A stretch of DNA of 8,106 nt, taken from positions 1 to 8,106 of the forward strand of contig JAEWJV010000277.1 in the NCBI GenBank assembly GCA_023386395.1. The letters are read 5' to 3'. Numbering within the stretch: the stretch's first letter is position 1; every line of letters begins with the position of its first letter. This document shows, piece after piece, positions 1 to 6,961 of this stretch. The translations under genes were made by a program, and so were the position numbers. The notes under the pieces were generated by a model, which made no database searches, had not been told where the DNA came from, and saw nothing but the letters and a program-made list of their open reading frames with translations. Source of the stretch: Bacteroidota bacterium. Lineage in GTDB: Bacteria; Bacteroidota; Bacteroidia; Chitinophagales; Chitinophagaceae.

Positions 1-60
1 GATAGTACGGCTGCTAAAAAGATCTGCCGAAAGAATATCGAAGAATATTTAAAAAGTTAA
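1..60 (+). CDS. C-terminal end of an upstream gene, possibly a GntR/FadR-family regulator (5' partial)
   Basis: Frame 1 is open from the first base and ends in TAA at 58-60, giving the 19-residue tail DSTAAKKICRKNIEEYLKS. It is charged and probably helical. The pattern Asp-x-x-Ala-Ala followed by a basic, amphipathic helix resembles the last helix of the FCD ligand-binding domain of FadR-type GntR repressors, which often sit beside sugar-acid catabolic genes such as the dehydratase at the other end of this window. That assignment is inference from a very short stretch; the tail could equally belong to another protein ending in a helix, for instance a LacI-type regulator. A hairpin terminator lies 6 bases after the stop, so this gene appears to end its own transcription unit. 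Confidence 0.5.
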   Translation, partial: DSTAAKKICRKNIEEYLKS

Positions 61-66
61 AACAGG

Positions 67-103
67 AAAAAAAGAGGAATCATAAAATGGTTCCTCTTTT
101 TTT
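67..103 (+). terminator. Rho-independent terminator after the upstream gene
   Basis: A perfect 13-bp stem is formed by AAAAAAAGAGGAA (67-79) and TTCCTCTTTTTTT (91-103). It can be extended inward by a T-G wobble, C-G and A-T pairs, leaving a 5-base loop (TAAAA, 83-87). The T-rich 3' arm doubles as the U tract, and the matching A tract on the 5' arm could let it work on both strands. It begins 6 bases after the upstream stop codon and lies before the promoter candidate of the SusC-like gene, so it separates two transcription units. Confidence 0.88.
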
Positions 104-111
104 AAATAAAG

Positions 112-144
112 TTTGGCAATTAAAATATTTTATTTTTACATTTA
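112..144 (+). promoter_or_regulatory. Candidate Bacteroidota-type promoter for the four-gene operon
   Basis: TTTG at 112-115 matches the -33 element known for the primary sigma factor of this phylum. TACATTTA at 137-144 matches the -7 element TAnnTTTG at all but the last base. The gap of 21 bases lies within the known range. Transcription would start near base 150, giving a leader of about 44 bases before the ATG at 194. The region is nearly pure A and T, so near-matches to the -7 box are easy to find; the TTTG box and spacing make this the best candidate seen. No other plausible promoter was noticed in the short gaps downstream. Confidence 0.45.
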
Positions 145-147
145 CAA

Positions 148-174
148 TATAATAAAATAATATTTTATATTATA
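148..174. repeat. Imperfect AT-only inverted repeat in the operon leader
   Basis: TATAAT-AAAATA (148-159), a single A (160), then TATTTT (161-166), two unpaired bases (AT) and ATTATA (169-174). The arms are complementary for 12 bp apart from the two-base bulge. It sits at or just after the predicted transcription start and about 20 bases before the ATG. It could be an operator half-site pair for a regulator or a weak leader hairpin. In sequence made only of A and T such symmetry arises often by chance, so functional meaning is unproven. Confidence 0.35.
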
Positions 175-193
175 AAATTTAAAACAATTTGCC

Positions 194-3187
194 ATGTGTT
201 TAAAAAAACTAACGTTGCTTGTGTTTGTCTTGTGCGGTAGCTTGTTTGGAGTAAATATTTTTGCCCAAACAAACAGCATAACAGGCAAGGTTATATCTGC
301 AAAAGACAATAGTCCAGTTGAGGGCGCCACGGTACTGCTTAAAGGAAGTTCTGCTGCAGTGACAACCGATACGGCAGGAAATTTCTCCATTAATATCCCT
401 GATCCTAAAGGCATCCTGGTTATTTCAAGTGTTGGATATGTGCAACAAGAGATAAACATTAATTCAAGGCAACATATTGAAATCTTGCTTTCAGCAACGG
501 AAGGCAACCTGGATGATGTAGTTGTTATTGGATATGGTACCGCAAGAAAAAAAGATCTGACGGGGTCGGTAACACAGGTTAAATCGAAAGATTTAAACGC
601 CTTTGCTTCCGGGCTTGCCATGCAGGCTTTATCTGGCCGTGCGGCCGGCGTAAGGGTTATACAAAATGATGGAAGACCCGGCCAGGCTCCTAGTATCAGG
701 ATAAGGGGAACAAATTCAATTCTCGGAAGTAATGAACCTTTATATGTTATAGACGGTTTTCCCGGATCGCCCAACAGTTTGCAATCTACTGATATAGAAT
801 CAATGGAAATTTTAAAAGATGCCTCTGCTACTGCTATTTATGGTTCAAGGGGCGCTAACGGTGTTGTTATCATTACTACCAAACAGGGTAAGGCAGGACG
901 TACAAATGTGGATTACGAAGGAAGCTACGGTTTCCAGAAACCCTCAAAGGTTTTAAACCTTATGAATAATGTTCAATGGTCTGATTTTTATAATGAGCAA
1001 GCTGTAAATGATGGTTTATCTCCTTATTTCTCCCAAAGCCAGCTTGACTCTATTGCGAAAGATCCTTCAACAGACTGGCAGGACCTTGTTTTAAGAGATG
1101 CAGCTCCAATTATGCTACATTCTTTAACCGTAAGCGGCGGCAGTGAAAAAACACAATTTTCCATATCAGGAAATGTATTTATGCAGGATGGTATTATTAA
1201 TAAAAGTGGCTATGATCGTTATACCCTGCGCGCTAATATAACACACGAGATAAGCAAAATTTTCAGTGTTACTCTTAATACATTTATGGCTAAAGGCATT
1301 ACAGCCAATAAATCTACCGGCACGGGTGGTAACCGCGGAAGCGGCTTGCTTGGATCAATGATAACAGCATCACCGGTCTTAACCCCTTATACAGATGATG
1401 GAAAACTAAAAAGGCTCAACACCGCTTTGCCATTTCTTTCAAATGTGCTGATTAACCCGCTCACCGTTATATATGAACAAAAAAGCCGTACAATCGTAAA
1501 CCGGCAACTGGCTAATGCTGCTTTCAATATCAGGCCATTCAGCGGATTGACAATAAAACTTGCCGGCGGTATTCAAAATGAAGACAGCCGCTCAGACGAC
1601 TTTACTCAAATTGACCCCATCATTAATTCTGTAGGCAGCGCTTCGGTATCAACAGGCCAAGCAGTAAGCCTTTTGAGTGAGAACACCGTCAGCTACATTA
1701 AAATATTCGGCGACCATTCCATATCTGCAGTGGCAGGTTTTTCTTATCAAAATGATGTTTCTACAAGTTTAGGCAGTTCAGGTACCGGCTTTTTAAGCAA
1801 CGTTGTTGAAAGTTACAGTTTACAAAGCGCCGCCACACAGGGCATTGCTTCTTCCGGTTACAGCAGGTCAGTTTTATTATCATGGCTTGGAAGAGTGAAT
1901 TATGGTTATAAGGATAAATATCTTGCAACGATCAGTTATCGCCGCGATGGCTCTTCCAAATTTTCAGTTTTAAATAAGTGGAGTGCATTCCCTTCCGCAG
2001 CACTTGGCTGGAAGATATCCCAAGAAGATTTTATGAAGTCAGTTAATTTCATTTCCAATCTTAAATTAAGAGCAAGTTATGGCGCTACCGGAAATAATGC
2101 ACTTAGCCCTTATCAAACCCTCAATGCATTAAGTTCAGGTAAAGCGGTATTTAATGATGCGCTTTATACGTCTTATGGCTTAAGCACCTCAAAACCTGGG
2201 CAGCTAAAATGGGAAACCACCAACGAGTTTGATGCAGGGCTCGATATTGGCTTATTCAATAACAGGTTTAACCTTACTGTTGATTATTATAACAAAAAAA
2301 CCAAAGACCTTCTTAATACCGTACAGTTGCCGGCATCAACAGGTTATGTAAGCACTTTGCAAAATGTTGGCGCAATTAATAATAAAGGATGGGAATTTAC
2401 GGCTGATGCAAATTTGCTTAACGGAGAAGTTAAATGGGATGTATCGGCCAATATATCTTTTAACAGAAATAAAGTTGTGAAATTGTATGGCGGCCAGGAT
2501 ATTTTTGGCAGCGCTTTTTTTACAGGGCCTGTTAACGACTATGTCAATCTTTTACGTGTAGGTCAGCCGCTTGGCATTTTTTATGGATATATAGAAGATG
2601 GATATACCAGCACCGGTAATATCCAGTATAAAGATTTGAATGAAGACGGTGTTGTAAACACAAGTGATAAAACCTATATCGGAAATCCAAATCCTGATTT
2701 TATTTATGGTTTTAATTCTGCATTATCTTATAAAGGTTTTGAATTCAGCTTCTTTATACAGGGTTCACAGGGCAACGATTTGTTCAACTTAAATGCTACA
2801 CAAACTATTGATCTTGGTTTTGGAATGAACCAGCCCGTTGATCTTTATTACAACCACTGGACAACAGATAAAACAAACGCGAAGTATCCAAAGATATCAA
2901 AGTCAATTTCAGGAAATATTTCTAACCGGTTTGTGGAAGACGGCTCTTACCTGCGCTTTAAAAATATACAACTGGCATACAACCTTCCACCATCCGTTAC
3001 TTCAAAATGGGCAAGGAATATCCAGGTATATGCAAGTGCGCAGAATTATATAACTATTTCCAAATACTCCTGGTACGATCCCGAGGTTAATTCTTTGGGA
3101 AGCGGAAATTCTATCAACCAGGGTATAGATTATTATGGTTATCCTACAGCCAAAACCCTAACGTTTGGTGTACGCTGCAGCTTTTAA
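194..3187 (+). CDS. SusC/RagA-family TonB-dependent outer-membrane transporter
   Basis: A 997-residue outer-membrane beta-barrel that, by family, imports oligosaccharides or other large nutrients into the periplasm with energy from TonB-ExbBD, working with the SusD-like lipoprotein encoded next. Residues 1-24 form a signal peptide (basic start, hydrophobic core, probable cleavage after NIFA). A carboxypeptidase-regulatory-like Ig-fold domain covers about 27-102. A TonB-box-like stretch DDVVVIGYG lies at 107-115, and the plug domain spans about 116-232. The plug ends with the SusC/RagA signature at 207-233 (LKDASATAIYGSRG then ANGVVIITTKQGK). The rest is the barrel, closing in a terminal Phe (TFGVRCSF), as expected for BAM-assembled proteins. 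Length is typical. There is no N-terminal STN signalling domain, so control through an anti-sigma/ECF pair is unlikely. The start has no Shine-Dalgarno sequence, as usual in the phylum, but the signal peptide fixes it. The transported substrate is unknown. Confidence 0.96.
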   Translation: MCLKKLTLLVFVLCGSLFGVNIFAQTNSITGKVISAKDNSPVEGATVLLKGSSAAVTTDTAGNFSINIPDPKGILVISSVGYVQQEININSRQHIEILLSATEGNLDDVVVIGYGTARKKDLTGSVTQVKSKDLNAFASGLAMQALSGRAAGVRVIQNDGRPGQAPSIRIRGTNSILGSNEPLYVIDGFPGSPNSLQSTDIESMEILKDASATAIYGSRGANGVVIITTKQGKAGRTNVDYEGSYGFQKPSKVLNLMNNVQWSDFYNEQAVNDGLSPYFSQSQLDSIAKDPSTDWQDLVLRDAAPIMLHSLTVSGGSEKTQFSISGNVFMQDGIINKSGYDRYTLRANITHEISKIFSVTLNTFMAKGITANKSTGTGGNRGSGLLGSMITASPVLTPYTDDGKLKRLNTALPFLSNVLINPLTVIYEQKSRTIVNRQLANAAFNIRPFSGLTIKLAGGIQNEDSRSDDFTQIDPIINSVGSASVSTGQAVSLLSENTVSYIKIFGDHSISAVAGFSYQNDVSTSLGSSGTGFLSNVVESYSLQSAATQGIASSGYSRSVLLSWLGRVNYGYKDKYLATISYRRDGSSKFSVLNKWSAFPSAALGWKISQEDFMKSVNFISNLKLRASYGATGNNALSPYQTLNALSSGKAVFNDALYTSYGLSTSKPGQLKWETTNEFDAGLDIGLFNNRFNLTVDYYNKKTKDLLNTVQLPASTGYVSTLQNVGAINNKGWEFTADANLLNGEVKWDVSANISFNRNKVVKLYGGQDIFGSAFFTGPVNDYVNLLRVGQPLGIFYGYIEDGYTSTGNIQYKDLNEDGVVNTSDKTYIGNPNPDFIYGFNSALSYKGFEFSFFIQGSQGNDLFNLNATQTIDLGFGMNQPVDLYYNHWTTDKTNAKYPKISKSISGNISNRFVEDGSYLRFKNIQLAYNLPPSVTSKWARNIQVYASAQNYITISKYSWYDPEVNSLGSGNSINQGIDYYGYPTAKTLTFGVRCSF

Positions 3188-3211
3188 ATAATTAATAACG
3201 CTTGAAATAAT

Positions 3212-4663
3212 ATGAAAAAAAATATTTTTTATCTTCTGCTTTTGATTATAACATCAACTGCCTGCAACAAGCAATTAGAAGAGCATCCAAAATCTATTGC
3301 AACAGAAACTTTTTATAATACACCCGCTGAGGTGGAAGCTGCATTGAATGCAATATATGTTCCGCTTAAAGATGGAAACTGTATGGGTAGTTTATATCCT
3401 GCACAATTGGAATCTTATGGTGATTATATATGGGGGAGAGGAAGCTATGGCCCGCTGAACGATTACCAAGGGCTTGATAATACGAACAGCACCCGTGTTG
3501 GCCAGATGTGGCAGTTATTTTACAGATCAATCGCCAATGCCAATGTCTGCCTTCAGAAAATCCCTTCAGCCGCCGATGTAAGCGATGCACAAAAATTGCA
3601 ATACGAAGCTGAAGCACGGTTTTTAAGAGGCTTTGTTTACTTCACAATGGCTAAAAACTGGGGGGGCGTGGTGCTTCGCACAGAAGAAAACATTGATTCA
3701 ATAAATGTAGGCAGAAGTTCTGTAGAAGCCACTTATGACCTCGCAATGTCCGACCTGAAATTTGCCGAAGCCAACCTGCCGGCTACACCCAGGCTTATTG
3801 GTGCCCCCTATACGAATGCAGTCAAAGCTGTGTTGGCTGAATTTTACCTTGTATTAGGCGATTGGCAAAATGCACGTAATGAAGCAGCAGAGATTATAAA
3901 TTCCGGCAGCTTTTCATTGGTACCGGTATCAACAGCTTCAGACTTTAATAAAATATTCGGTCCCAATGTTGTTACTACTAGTGAAGAAGTTTTCTATCTT
4001 AAATATTCCCGCCAGGGCTCCAATTACGGGTTCGTTTACCCGATGTTTGAACATGCACCCGGAGACGGTCATCATGGTGCCGGTGGTTATTATGCTCATT
4101 ACACAGATACGGTATTAAATCCTGTTATGAAAGAATGGGATAACAATGATCTTCGTAAACAATACAACTGGTACCCATGGAACATTGGCTTAGGTGTTAA
4201 TACACTCCTGCCAAATAAATTCAGCGACCCTGCTGCAACAAACGCAAACAACGCCGGCAACGATTACCCGCTCTATAAGTATTCTGACATTTTGCTTTAT
4301 TATGCAGAAGCCGAAAGCAGGGTAAACAACGGCCCGGATGCTGCAGCCATGGAAGCTTTAAATAAAGTGCACCGCAGGGCTTACGGATATGACGCAAACC
4401 AAACATCCCCGGTAGATTTCCAATTAGGAAACTATAATGCGCAAACATTTATTAACCTTGTTGCAACCGAAAGAAATTATGAAACCTGCAATGAAGCAAA
4501 GCGCTGGCTCGACCTGAAAAGAATGGGAACAGTGAAGGAAGCTATAGCAAAAGGCAAGGGTGCTACTGTTGCCGATAAAATGCTGCTTTGGCCGATACCA
4601 ACAGTTGAATTAACCTACAACACAGCAATTGATCCGGTTAAAGATCAGAACCCGGGGTATTAA
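3212..4663 (+). CDS. SusD/RagB-family nutrient-binding outer-membrane lipoprotein
   Basis: A 483-residue surface lipoprotein that, by family, forms the lid on the SusC barrel and binds the glycan before import. Residues 1-17 are a lipoprotein signal peptide with lipobox STAC; Cys18 would be lipidated. The following NKQLEE supplies acidic residues shortly after the Cys, resembling the export signal that sends Bacteroidota lipoproteins to the cell surface. The N-terminal TPR-like SusD region includes the family motif EARFLRGFVYFTMAKNWGG at 134-152. The C-terminal domain carries YSDILLYYAEAESR (357-370), RNYETCNEAKRWLDLKRMG (421-439) and the classic ending LLWPIPTVEL...DQNPGY (458-483). Length is slightly short of the usual 500-600 but all motifs are present. 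It begins 24 bases after the SusC-like stop with no terminator between, so the two are surely co-transcribed. The ligand cannot be told from sequence. Confidence 0.96.
   Translation: MKKNIFYLLLLIITSTACNKQLEEHPKSIATETFYNTPAEVEAALNAIYVPLKDGNCMGSLYPAQLESYGDYIWGRGSYGPLNDYQGLDNTNSTRVGQMWQLFYRSIANANVCLQKIPSAADVSDAQKLQYEAEARFLRGFVYFTMAKNWGGVVLRTEENIDSINVGRSSVEATYDLAMSDLKFAEANLPATPRLIGAPYTNAVKAVLAEFYLVLGDWQNARNEAAEIINSGSFSLVPVSTASDFNKIFGPNVVTTSEEVFYLKYSRQGSNYGFVYPMFEHAPGDGHHGAGGYYAHYTDTVLNPVMKEWDNNDLRKQYNWYPWNIGLGVNTLLPNKFSDPAATNANNAGNDYPLYKYSDILLYYAEAESRVNNGPDAAAMEALNKVHRRAYGYDANQTSPVDFQLGNYNAQTFINLVATERNYETCNEAKRWLDLKRMGTVKEAIAKGKGATVADKMLLWPIPTVELTYNTAIDPVKDQNPGY
3660..3666 (+). repeat. G7 homopolymer inside the SusD-like gene
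   Basis: Seven consecutive G bases encode the Trp150-Gly151-Gly152 part of the conserved SusD N-terminal motif. The frame is intact here. A one-base slip would truncate the protein shortly afterwards, so the tract is a possible slippage or sequencing-error site, though seven bases is short for true phase variation. Confidence 0.5.
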
Positions 4664-4690
4664 CAGCGTCATTAAAAAGATTAGTACAGT

Positions 4691-6940
4691 ATGAAAAAGG
4701 ATAAAAATATTATTTCAAGAAAAGAGGCCATAAAACAGCTGGGCACAGCGGCAGCAGGATTTTCGCTGATGCCCCGTTTCCTGGAAAACACTACTGTCTT
4801 TAAATCGGTTGAAGAGTTAAATGCCATAAAAGATTTTGTTCCACTCTTTCCTTTCCCGATGTCGCACGAAGCTCCGGATAACGTAGCCAACTTCAGCCAC
4901 CTTCTTGATGCGCCTGCCGGGAAACATGGTTTTATAAAAGCGCAGGATGGCAGGTTTGTAAACAACGCCGGGCCGGTACGCCTAAATGGAACAAACCTTA
5001 CGGGGCCAGCCAATTTCCCTTCTCATGCAGATACGGAACGTCTGGCAACCAGGCTGGCTGGCCTGGGTATTAATTGTGTAAGACTACATTATATGGATGC
5101 TGATTATGGCAATTTTCTGCAACCGGCTGAACAGGGGATTATCGCCCGTGATGCAAAAACACAGCGAAACCTTGATCATCAGCAATTAGACAAACTTGAT
5201 TATCTTATTGCAGCTTTTAAGAAAAAGGGAATTTACGTTAATATAAACCTGCATGTGGCAAGATGGTGGGATGAGAGGGATGGATTTCCTTACCAAAATC
5301 AGCGTCCTGATTTCGATAAAGGACTTGACAACTTTGAACCGCGTATGATTGAATTGCAAAAAGAGTATGCACGCGCATTATTAACACACGTTAATCCCTA
5401 CACATCCCTGTCTTACACAGATGAACCTGCTGTCGCAGTAATAGAACTGAATAATGAAAATGCGCTTTTCAATCAATATTTTGCGGGAAAGATTGATAAA
5501 CTGCCTGACCCTTATGCCGCCGAATTTCGCCGGCAGTGGAATGTATGGTTAAAAAAGAAGTATAAAACCACGGCTGCGCTAAAAAATGCGTGGGTGGCAG
5601 GTAGTGGCGCATCAGTAGAGAAGTTATTTGAAAACGGTGGTAAAATTGAAGATACGTCTGTAGCCATCATTAGCGTGAAAAGTGTTGTGCCTATACAGGT
5701 TAGAAAAGATTTTTACCAGTTTATAACCGATACGGAATATGCTTATTGGACCGGCATGTACAAGTTTTTAAAAGAAGAGCTTAAAGTAAAATCAGCTATT
5801 TCAGGTACGCAGCTCACACATTATAGCACCCCGTTTATACAGGCTGAACTGGACTATGTCGATAATCATGCCTATTGGTGCCATCCCAGCCCCGTTAATC
5901 CTAACTGGCAAATTGTAAATAAGCCAATGGTTAATTCAATGGGAATGGTTTATACGATGGCTTCGCAAAGGGTGGCCGGTAAACCTTATACAGTTAGCGA
6001 GTATAATCATCCTTTTCCCAATCAATATGGTGCAGAAGGCCAGCCTATAATCAGAGCTTATGCAAGCCTGCAGGGCTGGGATGGCATCTTCGAATATACA
6101 TTTCATCACAGGAATAATTTTGATTCATCTTTCAACAGTTATTTTTTCAGCATAAGCGACAGAACAGAAGTGCTGGCGCATTTTCGCGCCTGTTCTGCTA
6201 TCTTTTTACGCAGGGATGTACAGGAAGCAAGAACTGCCTGTGTTGGTGCCTTAAAGTATGAACATTACCTGCAAAATATTGTGAAAACAAACAGTGTAAA
6301 AGCAGGAATTGATTTTTGCGGATTAGATATAAAGAATACACTCATTCATAAAACGGTTGTTGAGTTAAATGGAAAACGGAATATTCAGCCAAATAACAAT
6401 GATGGTTTAAGCGAAAGGAAAATACTGGTAAGCGATACGGAAGAATTAATATGGAATACTGAAGATGCTGATGCAGGATATTTTGTAGTGAATACAGCCA
6501 ATAGCAAATTGTTTACCGGTTTTCCAAAAGAAAGAGAAATTCAAATGGGCGATATTACATTATCTATTGGTAAAACGAGGCTTGGATGGGCAACCATCTC
6601 GCTGGTTTCGCATAACAAAAACGGTTTTGGCGAACAAACCACTCCCACCTCTGTTTTGCTTGCAGCTACCGGTCTTACTCAAAATAACGGGATGCAGATC
6701 TTGAATAAACCGGATAATAAAATTACACTATCTGATTGGGGTAGCGGGCCGGTATATGCAGAGGGTATCCCCGCCACGCTTACATTTCCGGTAAATGCGG
6801 AGAGAGTTAAATGTTACATTTTAGACCCACAGGGAAACAGGCAGGAAGCCATAGCTGCAGAGCAGGCCGGCAACAACAAAACAAAAATCACCATAAAGCC
6901 TGAATACAAAACCATTTGGTATGAGATTGCCATAAGCTGA
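4691..6940 (+). CDS. Clan GH-A-like glycoside hydrolase with Tat-like leader
   Basis: A 749-residue protein predicted to be a retaining glycoside hydrolase with a TIM-barrel fold. Barrel features appear in order: FIKAQDGRFVNNAGPVRLNG (81-100), a common N-terminal strand of GH5/GH42-like enzymes; GINCVRLHYMD (126-136); YVNINLH (182-188); the acid/base motif IELNNEN (251-257, Glu256); DNHAYW (391-396); the nucleophile motif YTVSEYNHPFP (433-443, Glu437); and a strand-8 aromatic motif GWDGIFEYTFHH (462-473). The 181-residue gap between the two Glu is closer to GH42-type enzymes than to compact GH5 cellulases. About 560-749 looks like beta-sandwich accessory domain(s). The N-terminus ISRKEAIKQLGTAAAGFSL resembles a Tat signal with Arg-Lys in place of Arg-Arg, suggesting export to the periplasm, but this is uncertain. 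It starts 27 bases after the SusD-like gene, so its substrate is probably the imported glycan. I cannot assign a numbered family or specificity. Confidence 0.8.
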   Translation: MKKDKNIISRKEAIKQLGTAAAGFSLMPRFLENTTVFKSVEELNAIKDFVPLFPFPMSHEAPDNVANFSHLLDAPAGKHGFIKAQDGRFVNNAGPVRLNGTNLTGPANFPSHADTERLATRLAGLGINCVRLHYMDADYGNFLQPAEQGIIARDAKTQRNLDHQQLDKLDYLIAAFKKKGIYVNINLHVARWWDERDGFPYQNQRPDFDKGLDNFEPRMIELQKEYARALLTHVNPYTSLSYTDEPAVAVIELNNENALFNQYFAGKIDKLPDPYAAEFRRQWNVWLKKKYKTTAALKNAWVAGSGASVEKLFENGGKIEDTSVAIISVKSVVPIQVRKDFYQFITDTEYAYWTGMYKFLKEELKVKSAISGTQLTHYSTPFIQAELDYVDNHAYWCHPSPVNPNWQIVNKPMVNSMGMVYTMASQRVAGKPYTVSEYNHPFPNQYGAEGQPIIRAYASLQGWDGIFEYTFHHRNNFDSSFNSYFFSISDRTEVLAHFRACSAIFLRRDVQEARTACVGALKYEHYLQNIVKTNSVKAGIDFCGLDIKNTLIHKTVVELNGKRNIQPNNNDGLSERKILVSDTEELIWNTEDADAGYFVVNTANSKLFTGFPKEREIQMGDITLSIGKTRLGWATISLVSHNKNGFGEQTTPTSVLLAATGLTQNNGMQILNKPDNKITLSDWGSGPVYAEGIPATLTFPVNAERVKCYILDPQGNRQEAIAAEQAGNNKTKITIKPEYKTIWYEIAIS

Positions 6941-6961
6941 TTATATAAAACTATAAAACTG

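Noticed and set aside
142..774. A 210-codon open frame on the minus strand
   Set aside because: It lies antisense to the signal peptide and plug of the clear SusC-like gene, runs into the AT-rich leader and shows no recognisable family pattern; the plus-strand frame is far better supported.
2838..3053. A 71-codon plus-strand open frame inside the SusC-like gene
   Set aside because: It is fully nested in another frame of the barrel-coding region with no own promoter or protein-like features.
194..3187. Cys14 in the SusC-like signal peptide as a lipoprotein cleavage site
   Set aside because: The residues before it (FVL) do not match a lipobox, the Cys lies inside the hydrophobic core, and a good signal peptidase I site follows at residues 22-24.
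3188..3211. The 24-base SusC-SusD gap as a possible attenuator or promoter
   Set aside because: It is too short and holds no hairpin or -33/-7 pair; it reads as a simple intra-operon spacer.
4681..5013. Minus-strand open frame of about 110 codons overlapping the start of the glycosidase gene
   Set aside because: It is an antisense shadow of the glycosidase N-terminus, with no initiation signals or family resemblance. The same reasoning excludes the minus-strand frames at 3366-3617, 4221-4448, 6814-7029 and 7203-7436.
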